Part shown: positions 25,005 to 36,900 of the stretch, one piece after another
Position numbering within the stretch: the first letter of the stretch is position 1
Layout of the letters: every line of letters begins with the position of its first letter
Assembly: GCF_051020765.1 (NCBI RefSeq)
Contig: NC_134935.1
Location: forward strand, 10,541,579 to 10,605,578
Length of the DNA stretch: 64,000 bases
Source: Lasioglossum baleicum
Taxonomy: Eukaryota > Arthropoda > Insecta > Hymenoptera > Halictidae
Direction: 5' to 3'
Program-made: the position numbers and the translations under genes
The notes under the pieces: model-generated
Databases searched by the model: none
Told to the model about the DNA's origin: nothing
What the model saw: the letters and a program-made list of their open reading frames with translations, nothing else

Positions 25005-25913
25005 CTTTACCAATTTTCCCGCGATGTCTTCGTGCGCGTGGACAACTCAATCGCGTGCCTCTTTTTCTCCCTGTCCCCGTTTCGCTCTCTCATGGTGTCG
25101 TTGTGAACGCGGCTGTAGTTTTCCAGGGAATTTATGTTCATTCAGGTGTCAGTCAATGGACACGCGGTCGTTGTTAATGAAACGGCAAGGGGATAAAGTG
25201 CCGTCATTAATCAGACTAGAAGCGGTTTGCTCGTACAGCCGTGCAAATGGAACTCGGACGGAGGGATTTTCGAATTTTCCGGTGTTCCTCCGTTGCAACT
25301 GTAGATAGTAGGGTCTGTCTCGTCATCGATTCGAACGATCGATTACGTGACAGGAATCGATTCTTATCCGTACACGGGCGAAGACGGCGTCGGCGTTCCG
25401 GATCTAGGAATCGTGGATGGTGCGACGGCGAACCGCGTTAATGATGTGCAATGGAAGCTGGCTGACATTCTCAAAGGGAGAATTGCATGGCGGCGGCGGC
25501 GGCGCGGCGTGTGCACGCGCAAACACAGTCTGCTCACTTGCACACGGGTCGCAGGTGAGACGCATGTTCCTGCAACCAAAATACATGCACCAGCTCCCAA
25601 TCCCCGGAAGGATGCGCTTTCGAGGACGCGGTTCCATATTATTCCAGCGGCTACACGATATTATTGTAAGCCTAATGAGTCCATTCATGACGTTTGCCGA
25701 ATATTGATGCCGATTCGAAATTATGATCCTCGTATGGTCGCGAACATGTCGATCCCCTTTGACGACGCACGCTGGGCTATTTGACCCGGACACAGATATT
25801 GTAAAGCTCCCTGAATCTTCTAGGTCCTATATCTTTGCTGGAAATCGCTGGAAATTAAAACGTCATTCCTACATTGATTTTTGAAAGAATCGTAAATTTA
25901 AGCTGGCTGTTTT

Positions 25914-26232
25914 AACACTGAAATGACCGGTCGTAGATTTCTTATTTTAGAATTGTTGGAATTATAATGGTGCTGCCACGAGAAATTAGTGTGAATAAGT
26001 TTCTTTATTGTAGCATATCTCGCTATACGATCCTGCAGTATCTAAATAAATTTAATCTTGTAATTTTTGGAAGGCAATTCATGCACTGGTTAAAATGACC
26101 GATCACAGATTTTTTATTTCACAATTATTTTGACATAATAAAAATGATTGCACAGATATCTTTAGTAGAGCACGCATTACAATAGGAGCCGCACAAAGTC
26201 TAAATAAAATCATTCTTGTCATTTCTAAGGCT
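25914..26232. repeat. Partly duplicated dispersed repeat, inverse copy at 31028-31195
   Basis: AAATGACCG(G/A)TC(G/A)(T/C)AGATTT occurs twice in tandem (about 25921 and 26094). The second copy and its tail (AGTAGAGCACGCATTACAAT, then GCCGCACAAAGTCTAAATAA) recur in inverse orientation at about 31.03-31.17 kb. Confidence 0.75.
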
Positions 26233-27069
26233 CGGTAGTTTTAGTGTTAAGAACATATTTCTGTGGTTGTCAGGAAGAACGCCGCATGTCACATAATTTC
26301 ACTTCCGAGATATTGCCGTTTAAAGTTTTGGTTACTAATGCTTTGCCGTATGATATTGGTTCAATTGCATTATGTTTTTAAGCCTTTCGAATTTATTTTC
26401 ATGACTTTTTTTCTGATAAAGACGCGAATCCTATACTCTATAAATCGCAATTAATGCATAAACTGAAATTTTTTAAAATTGTGACATGCGGAGTTTTTCC
26501 TTGCAACCACAGATTTATCGATAATACAGAATCAGAAAATGGAAGGGTCACAATGTGTAGCAAAGTCTAACATGCATCGTTCCGTACCCACCGCAGAAGA
26601 ATGCACAACGACTGTCGCGTTAATATTAGACGCCGGTAATAAAGCAGTTTGTCGCGTTACGTCCGAGGCAGCGTTCGCCGGCGCGGCCAGTATTTCACGA
26701 TTACGAGGTTTTCATGTTTAACACGTGTATGGCGGCTGTAATTTTTAGAGCCGTCTAGGAAATGGAAAGACAATGGCAGAGCTCGTTGCAAAATTAATCG
26801 TGTTTCATGGAAAACACTCTCTCGAAGAGTAGCGGCCGCGTTGCACACATTGAATTTTTTAATGGTAACGCGGCTCGTCCTTTTTTGAACGCTCATTCGC
26901 GGATAATCGTCATACGTGTGCGGCACGATTCTTCATTAATCTCGAAAAATCAATTTTCCTCGTAATACTTAGACCGGGATTTATTAAAATTTATAGAATC
27001 CGAAAAAAATTCCAAATTACTCCCTATTCCGCCAAAATTCCAAATCATTCCTGGCCATTGCGAAGTCGG

Positions 27070-27590
27070 ATGCTTATTGGAGTACTGTTTCGATTTTTGT
27101 TGAAATTCGAATGCGGAAAGGATTTTTTGAAAAACTAAAAATTGTTCGTTTTACAGACCTCTGTAGTGATTTTTCATTAAATTATAACAATTAACAAACC
27201 TGTGAAAATGAGTTTTTGGATGCTTGTGGTGGAAACATAAAGGGTATCCATTAAAAATTGTTTCTGTTGGAAAGAAATTCTTTTTCACAATGTATTTTTC
27301 ACATAAAATATAGGAAACAACCGAGAAACGAACTTATTGGAGTACTGTTTCGGATTTTGTGGAAATTTGAATATGTTGATGTCTTCGCGGCGACATATGG
27401 AAGTATCTCAAAGGATTTTTCGAAGTCTTAAAAATTGTGGGTTTATAGACGTCTATAATGTCAACCTTTTTCCAAGAAATTATAACAAATAAATTATCAA
27501 ACAAGGGTATCCAGTAAAAATTGTTCCAGTTGGAAAGAAATTTTTTTCCACAACATGTTTTTTAAACGAAATACAGGGAAGAAATGCAAT
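27070..27590. repeat. Two-copy tandem repeat, unit about 260 bp
   Basis: CTTATTGGAGTACTGTTTCG occurs at about 27074 and 27333. Each copy continues with AAAGGATTTTT, a GACGTCTATAA-like segment, GGGTATCCA and GTTGGAAAGAAA. It lies just downstream of the gene C stop codon. Confidence 0.85.
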
Positions 27591-27986
27591 CTATTCGTAA
27601 AAAAATTGAGTAGCCATAATCCGAGACAGTAGAAAAATATAAATAACTCTAGAAATGATTAAAAACAAAGAAAGAAGCTCCCATTTCTCGCGGCGGGCGC
27701 AGAAAATCGTTCTCCTGCACAAAGTACAGCAGTGCACCGATACAGTATTTCTCGCGGCATCGACTTCCATCCGAGAAAAAGCGAAACCCCAGAAAGGTGT
27801 CTATTATTCACGTTTCCAAAGTACAGTGCCCCCTTAATAAAGCGGCAAGTAGATAAAGTGCCGTCGTCGAACGGACACGACGCGGTGCCCGCAACAGAAC
27901 GTAACTGGAGTACTTTCGAGGGATCTTCTCGCATGCCTGGGCTTCTCCAGTTCATTCGGAGAATTAAGAAGAACGATTCTGTCGGT

Positions 27987-30900
27987 TCAGAAGCCGTCCG
28001 GACACCTGTCTTCCATTACGTCGCAATTCTCTTGCCGGTAGTACGCTCTCTCGTACTCGGTCACGGTGTCCGCGTCTTCGAACTCGCCGGGCAATCTAAA
28101 ACATGAAAAATCGTCGGGTAATCCGAAAGGAGGAGGAAAGAATATCTTGAAGGAGCACGCGATTACTCGAAGAGTGAGAGAGAGTGAGAGAGAGAGAGGA
28201 TAGGGGGATGCTTTGCTAAGTAAAGTGAAAAGAGGAGATTTAATCGGTAGAAGAGATACCCCATTGACTAAGTTTTCCAGCAGGAAAGTTCGCAGCGCGT
28301 AACGGGACGAGATAGAAGAAGCGCAACTGAATTTTCCGGCGGGGGGCTATGTTCTCGTAAATCCCCCCACCCTGCGACGTTTTTCTTTCCGTGCGATAAA
28401 GTACCTAAAAATATTCAGCCGGGTCGAACGCGCGCCGCATTTCACCGGCGTTATTAATTATCGAAAGGCAACCCCGTGTTCGAACTTGCTCCCTACCCTC
28501 GAACAATGGTCCCCTTCTTCTTTTGCAATTCGCCAGCTCCCCCTCCCCGCCCCCGTCCCTCATTCCACCCGCGTGTCACGGTTCTCGCGCGGCTGAAACT
28601 TTCCGAACGGTTATTAAAAGCGGAACGAGAAGTTGTCGAAGGATATTCCGCGAGCCGCTTGGACGCGGTCTGCGAACTTCCCGCGAATCTGCTGAAGCCG
28701 GGGGACGTTAAGCGTCACGCCGGATGTCATGAATAAATTCAACGCGTTATCGGGAAAGTGTAACCCCGCCACGAGCCGCTGAAGAATCCTGGGAATGACT
28801 TGAAGTTACGTGGACGAGACGACACTTTGATGACAGCTGTATCCGTCGACGATCCCACTCCTTTCTCCACTCCCTTTCCCACAGGATAAAATCCCCGTGA
28901 CTCCGACTCGTAGGCTCTTGCCTGACACGCCAAGCCAGCTGGGATTCCAACGCTGGCTGGTTTCGATCATTCGATTAACACTTCGGGTCGATTAAAATTG
29001 AATTTTTGCTAGTCTGCGGATTTTATCCGTTCATCGTAGAATTTGACATAATCAATTAATTTCAAAGATTATTGAAACGATTTATAGTCGAAATTTCCAT
29101 TTGGTCTCTGTTTCTCGCTATTCATGAAAACATTTTTATTTCACTTTTTTTTTATAAATGGATCACATGCTGTCAGCTTTTTCTGCACAGCTAGAGAGAT
29201 TAGTTTGGTAGATTTCGCGGGATAAAATGTTTGGAAAAGTGCATTTGGTCGGAATCGCGATAGAAATAGTAAAAGTTGCTTTTTACAATTTTTTCCTCTG
29301 TAACGGAGATTTAAACAATGTGTTTTGTAGATTTAGATGATTGATATTCATGATGAAAATTCCACCGAGATTGGTTAATTAGTTTACGAGTAACAAACGA
29401 TTAAAAACGGTGTCAATTTTTAATCGTTCGTAGCCCACAGCAACATTATTAATTTAATTGGAGATTAAAGCGTTATTAAAATATGGTCCAATGGAGTGAT
29501 ATTGATGTAATGAAATACCTGGAAGGAACATTTTTCCACGGATTTTACAAAAATATTTTAACTCGGTTGTGTTAACTTTAAACTACACCCCCGAAAACTT
29601 CCATTTGATAATCCATAAAATTAACGAAGTTGTGGCCTGCAATAGACATCTACACCAGCGGTGCCTACAGCAGGGTTTAAAACTTTTAACTCGTTTTTCG
29701 CGAAATGGTGTTTGCGTAAACGGCAATCTATATTTCTCGGGAACTGGCGGACCGATTCAGCTAGAATTCAGCTGCTAGTTCATGACAGAGTTATCTACTA
29801 GAATTTCTTTTAAACATCGTGATTCTCGATTTCTACGAATAAAACAGAATTTCTCTGTTCAAATAAAACTAATCTGCTTTATTTACTTTCAGAAAGAACA
29901 TGATTTTGTTTCTTGATGTGTTCATGTTTCTAAATTTTTCGATGCAAAATTTATGGCTGAAAGTACTGCAATTTTTCGATAAAAATGTATTTTATCCTGG
30001 AAGATTATGAAAGTTTATCCAGCCTTTTCTGTCCCGGATATGAAACTTCTTATTCACCGTTTCCCTATTCAATTTTCGGGCTGGTTGACGTTCGCCTTGA
30101 TCAATCTCTTAGCTAATAATCGATTAGACATTCAACGACTGTTCCAGTTCGATTGCATTCCCACGTGCACGCGGGACGTTTGATTAATCAGCGCCTTCCG
30201 TTCGCCACATCGTTTTCTCTTCAATTTTCCTTCGACAAATCATTCTGCCAGTCATCGTTCATGCGATCCAGAGCTCCGATAAGTATTTGGTTGTTCGAAT
30301 ATTCCATGAATATTCCATCTGAATAGTGACTTGAATTACAATTTGCATGTCACAACATAGAACGGTTGCGAATTTTCTCAATAAACTTCAACAGTGAAAA
30401 TCGACTTCTCGACATGTAATTTTTCAATTACACTTTTTCATACATTTTTCAAAATACTTCATTATATTTTTAACAGTTTGATAGAATTGAAAATATAATA
30501 CATCAATTCTCTTAATTCATATTAATTTTTCTACCATTTCAAATTTTACGTATTCATTGTTGCTGTAAATGCATAAAATCCGCAGTGCAATAACGAACTC
30601 GATAAGAAGACGATTTCTTTGCCGGGTCGGGCTGACTTAATGTTAGACCCTCTCACGTCCGCATCACTTCTCAAACCGAAAGGAGTAATCAGTCAATCGT
30701 AAGATACTTACGAGAACACGACACGCATAATCTCCTCGAAGAAGGTTCCTTTGTCCGTTCTTATTCGATTTCGCATCGCGGCCCTGCAGATTGCCCCGAG
30801 GACGCAAGCCCTTCCATCTTTGCCCTGTCTGCGCAAAAGAAATACGTCGATCAGAGAAATTCCTTCAGCAAGTACACGCGTTAACGTTAACGCGTAACTT

Positions 30901-33900
30901 ACTTTTTAATTTAATTTAATATTAAACGTTTATGATTGGCGGCTATACAGAAGATTCTCAAGTTCTTCTTACCACCAAACCTATCGAGCCTTACAAGCCT
31001 TAAATTGGTACACATGTTCCTTTATAAAAATGACAAGATTGATTTTATTTAGACTTTGTGCGGCTTCTATTGTAATACATGCTCTACTAAAGATATCACT
31101 ACAGTAATTTCGTGCGAAATCATTTTTAATATTTCAATAATTGTGAAATAAAAAAGCTGGAAGTTTGACCGGTGGTGGTAGGTTTAGTGTTAATATAACA
31201 AGCCATTGAGTATTATGCTAATAGGCTTCCGACAAGTGCTAACTGGAGAATATACAAAGTTGCTCCGCAAATACACCTTGAGACTAGTGTTAGTTTTCGT
31301 TCAAGGTCACGTGAAGGTCATGGTGTTGCAGGTCGTGAACTCGGCTGGATAAAAAGAGAACTTGGAAAAGTGGACGTTGAAAGATAAAAATGACGTGTCA
31401 CAAAATTGGTCGTCCTGAATTAAACGAATTTGCTCTAGGACTGTTGTCGACTAAGGATCTTCAAAATCGCTTACACCACCGTGATTCTCAGCCCGTCAAT
31501 TGTTTAATAGCGTTTCGCGGAAGTAACGAAGATATTGAAGAGTGCAAGATAAACGAAACGGTCCGTACAATCTAAATTGGCTGGAGCGTGGCTGGGAGGT
31601 AAACGTCAGAATGTAACAGTGCAAAGAAAAATGATCGAGGTGCGATAAGGTGACGGGTAGTTTCAATCCCTTAGCGGAAACGTAGACAGCTAAAATATTA
31701 TATAAAAGCACACGCGTCGAGTAGTTTTCTAAACAGCAGAGAGAGGAGCCCCGTGCGCGCGAGGCGTTTCATCAAAATCGGCGTGTCACGGTCGGGCGAT
31801 GTTCCCCACGAGACCGACTGCGATCGTTTATCACTATCGTGCTCGTTATCTTCGTCAGGCTGTCCGTGAGGCGGTGGTCTATTCATTAAGTTTGCGATAA
31901 TACCGTCGAGCGTTGATACCGGTGAGTACGAAGCGGTTCGGTGTAAACCGGCGAAGGTTTACAGGGATCCTCTCCGCCCTTTCCAGCTAACCCCGCCCCA
32001 ACCCTCGCCGCTCACCTCCGAAGCAAACACTGGCAATTATAGAGTACTATGCTTTGCTATTAGGATCGGAATAATGCAGTTGCCGTGTTTCATCGCGGCT
32101 CCCGGAAATCCACGACGCAATCTTGAAATCGTGTTAAGACCGGGCACAGGAGGAAACGCGTTTATGGATGACATCCATCTTCTTCGGACTCTTTGCTAAA
32201 TGATTTCTGCACTTGTTAGCACAACAAGTCTGCTCTTGATAGTACCGTGTACTGGTGAGAAATTGCATCGAAGTGTAACCTGCTACTTTTAATGCAATGT
32301 AGCTTTTTGAAATATTTGACTTATATCTCCTTTATAGGGCAAGGGTTATCTAGGGGATGAAAAATATATCCTCTCTCAAAATATTTCGAAAACTATCCGA
32401 TCTAGAAAACGATATTTACCCTAGTTGGCTAACACACTAATTTTGACAAAATACTTTTTGAAATTGTCTCGTTCTGTACAATAAAAATAGAATTTAAGGG
32501 GTTAATTCCGAATTATTTTTCAATTTTTATTGCCAACACAATTCAAATTTACTTCAAAGGATAGTTCCCTGACTGCTACTTTTAAACAATTTTGTTTACT
32601 AATTATATGAAATATAGCTCTCGAACTTTGTTTTAATTTATATTTGTGGAACTTATATTTGTTTTATCTAAAAGAAAATATATAAAAAAATCTTTTTAAA
32701 AACCACGCTTATATTAAAATGCACTAAAAAGGAGAAAATAATTTTTTTAGACATTAGTGACTATAAATAAACGCGTAGAGCGCTAAACTATATTGACGTA
32801 ATCTTCGTGGGCGCTCCACGCTTTATTTATTTTCTCCTTTTTAGTGCATTTTAATATAAGCGTGGTTTTTAAAAAGTTTTTTTTTTATATATTTTTGTAT
32901 TTTCTACTTTTTAATCTTTTTTAAATGGAACGCAAGATATAGTAATACTGGAATGAAATGGTAAGATATGGAATACGCTAGATAGAATGAGGGGATGAAT
33001 CCGAGAGACGACGTCTCTCGATGGAGTCCGAAATTGGTCAGTGGAATGGGGATGAGTCGGAGTGGGAACGCGTAGTGGAGTAGGGAGCTCTGGCGCGCGG
33101 AGTGGGGATCGCTAAACGCGATGATGTACGACCGAGTGTCGCGCGACGAGGTGTGGCGGTTAATATTAAAATTCTTTTTTCTCCTAGACGCACAGTTTAA
33201 AAAAAAATTTTTTTTTTAATATTGCATTGTCATCCAGTTGTGAGCTATGTTTAAAGTTTCAAGTCTCTAGCTCATCGGGAAGTGGTTTCAAATTCGATTA
33301 CAAGATTTGACGCATACAACAACAACGACATCTCGGCAAGCTAATATAAGCGTGGTAAAATAAGACTTAAATAAATAATGGAAGAACCACGTACATATAA
33401 AAACACGTTTCATGTAGATTTTCCTTTCTCCGATGTCGAGTCACACTCGACAAATGAGCGCAAAGGATTAATCGCTGATCGGTTGGTTATGCAGTGGAAC
33501 CTCGATTAACCTGGGTTCGATTATATTAATCGAGGTCGTACTGTAATACACTGCTCGCAAAAAACTATACGGCTTCTTTCATCTCTTTCTCCTATAACTT
33601 CTGTTCTCGCCAAAACGGTGACACTCTTGTTTGTCTATACGCCTTCTCTGTCTCACTCTATGCTGTTCTCTATCTACCTTTACCAGCTGATGGTTCCCGT
33701 CTTTACTGTTTACCTCCTCGCGCGCTCTCTTTTCCTTCCTGCTTCCAGGTTCCTTTTCGGGCATTACACGGTTTAACCCGACTCTGTCTGGTTAGCCTCA
33801 GCTATTCTACTTACACCATCTCGTTCTTTCTTGCGGTCGATAACCTTTCCCTTCACTACTCGAAAAGAGACACCAGCCCTTTATTCGGTCCGCTTGTCAA

Positions 33901-36900
33901 ATCGTGCCTTACAAACAGCCAAACGTCTGTCTAGAGAACAAAACTGACCCTGAGAATGAGGTGTTCGAGCAAAAGGAACGTATACTTTGTGTATCCAGGT
34001 TTTTCATTGTATACATATTCGTTCAATATCTTTTGACCTGCTAAAATGGCCGAAACCAAATTTTTTATTGTATGTGCAGTAGATTGTGAATTCATGGAAT
34101 TTTTTTACATAGGAATTTCAATTTCAATACTTTGGATATATATTAACAAAAAAAAAAATCGCTAAAAATCTGGATCAATACATTCTTGTTATTTTGATAA
34201 AATAATGTGAATTAATGACTTCCAGTGCCTCGTGGATCTGGTGTTAATTAGACCAAAAAAGCGCAGAATGAGAATGAAATGAATTTCGTCATCTAAAAGA
34301 CGAAGAAGAAGAAAATAGAAATGTTATCTGTGCTTGTTAACACGGGGATGTCTTATTCTATTCTACAAGTTTGTAAGTGTCACAAATGTATGAAGATTCG
34401 TGTATTCTGCATGCATTCTGTGTTGCGCAAGCAATTTCCGCGCCGTGTTCTATGTTACCTCTGTGTTAAGGCGATATTCTCATTCGTAGAATACATAACA
34501 ACTTGGATATGTCTTCCGAAAATTTTATGCTTGGATTCATTGAAACGACGAAGTTATGACTAGACTGCAGATTTTATTCATTTACGACACAAACGAGCAG
34601 ATCAAATTCAGTGAAAATGTTCATGGCATTCAAGAAACTGTTGTATTATTTCCAACACGAAAGAAATAAACAGCATTGTATACGAAATTATCCATTATAG
34701 TCTAAATTAGTATTATAGCACACACATAATAAATTTTCAATCTAAACGAAGATAATTAGTAAAGATAATTATCCAAAATATTTTAACAAATGGCAAACCA
34801 GGCGTTTATAGAATATTTTTACATAATTCTAGTCGCCATCTCTTAATAACTGATTTACATCACTTTTAATTTATATTTATATTATACAAACTTGCGCGTG
34901 AGTCTACAGTATCCTGCTACGTCTAGAAACTTCTTCGACGATCCTATCAGCGACATGTCTGTTTCCTTGACGTCGTGCCACCCTTGAAAATTACCACGAT
35001 CTTGATCTATAATCCACAGAAATCCTCAGTCGTGAGATGTCTTGTGTAAGCGTCACGTGTCACAGACCGTAAAGTCTGCCATTAAAATGGGAGCAATCGA
35101 TGTCGCATCTCACGGATCCCAGGTCAAAAGTTAAAGCAGTTTGCAAGTGCTCCTGCATCTAGTCAAGAAGCGGTCGACGGAACAATGGGAGTCTATTAAC
35201 ACGGAGAAATAACTACGTTCTGCGTGGAATCGTGGCAAAGCGCGGATTTACTACGATGTCTCGTTAGACACTCGGGGCAAAATTAAGTAGGTACCCCTTC
35301 AAAACTAATAACTTTCCTAAATTTGAAATTTTTTTGAGATTCTAGGAAGATTCGTGTGCTAAATACTGTACCAAAAGATTAATTAAAATTGATCGATATT
35401 GCAGAGAAAAGACTAAAGGATTCGGATAATCGAGGTTCTACTGAATCGCCAATTGAACAATTAGCTATGATTCAAATAGCATCGTGTTTGGGCTCATTTT
35501 AATCAGAAAAATGCCACGAATATGTTAGTAAAAGTTTCTCTTTCCTAAATTTCAATTTTTTTGGGATTCTAGCAAGATTCGTTTACTAAATACTGTACCA
35601 AAAAATTAATTAAAATTGGTCGAAATTGCAGAGAAAAGAGTACAGGATGAGTCGCCAATTGAACAATTAGCTATAATTCAAATAGCATCGTGTTTGGGCT
35701 CATTTGAATAAAAAAATGCCACGAATATGTTAGTAAAAGTTTCTTGAAGAAATCATTGAAAGAAGGTTTTGCTCTCGGATTAGTCTCGCCATTTTCAATT
35801 TTCATTTGTCTTCGCAGTTTCCAGAGTTTGCGCAAACAGAATCAAAAGCGGCCAATAGACGAAGCGCAAATCTTGACAATGGAGCAAACAAGTAGCGAGA
35901 GGTGGAGAATAGGATATCTTAACGGAGACCGCAACGCGTGCAATTTTAACGGGTCGAAGCACCGGAAGCGCATTAAGATTCATTACTTTCACTTCGTCGA
36001 AAGTAAATACGAACCCGCGCGTAAATATAAAGGTGTGCCTTGACTGTCATTTATTGGCGGCCGTGCGAAGTTCAATAGAACAATTTGAGGAATGGTTACA
36101 GCGATATCGGGGTAATCGATGATATTTATGCAAGCAGTATGCAACGTTCGCGCGTGCACAGCGTACGCTCTGGCTCGCACGTTCGCAGAATGGGTTTTAA
36201 TCGATCGATAATGCCTCCTTTCGAGTAATGCATTCGAGTAATGCAGCCCTTCGGGCATCGACAAAAGTCTTTCTCCTTTGCCAATACTCGAACAAGTCCT
36301 GGATTTGCTTCTCGCACGGTCTAACGTTCTCGGGTACAGGATGTTGCAAAACGTCAGATCCTTGTGGTAGTTCTTGGAGGAGTAATACCGTTTTTGGAGG
36401 GTTGTTGTAAAATATTTTGCAGTCTGCTTGAACATATTTCATGTTATGGTATTTTTAAGAAAAAATGTGTCGTTACTTTTCCACCCGGTATATCATGAAA
36501 AGACACCTTAGACGAAAGTGAGTGAAAGAATGAATTCAGGTGTGGCACGGTTTTTTTAACGAAATTATAACAATTTAGATGTAGACACTTTTTAGAAAAT
36601 TAGGAATTCAGTGTTTAAATATTTCTGAGCAATTTTACTAAATGTGATACAAAATAACAATTGATATATTCATGTTTTAGCACCACGAATTTATTATTGG
36701 TGAATAAGAAATTTGACAACAATTGTTATAAAGTATTTTGTGAGGCAGTACTAAACCGGACAACAATTACTAGCTCGACGTCTTGTATAATAAATGGTTT
36801 CCTTCGTAAAGAACGTATCATTCGGAGAGAGTTAATCAATCATGCTCCAATCAGATTTTACAATCATTGCTAGAATAATGGTTGCATAGAGAATCATTTA

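Larger units (their letters stand above)
22711..27986. other. Intergenic region between genes C and B (5.3 kb)
   Basis: No coding exon is supportable. It contains CpG-rich sequence directly upstream of gene B (22.7-23.0 kb) and at 23.7-24.4 and 25.0-25.8 kb, a GA microsatellite (24190-24229), a repeat shared with 41.9 kb (23398-23570), a MITE end (24952-25004), a repeat shared in inverse with 31.0 kb (25914-26232) and a two-copy tandem repeat (27070-27590). Confidence 0.6.

Noticed and set aside
25347..25793. Long overlapping frames on both strands in CpG-rich DNA
   Set aside because: Open in three or more registers at once, which reflects low stop-codon density; no domain or splice logic.
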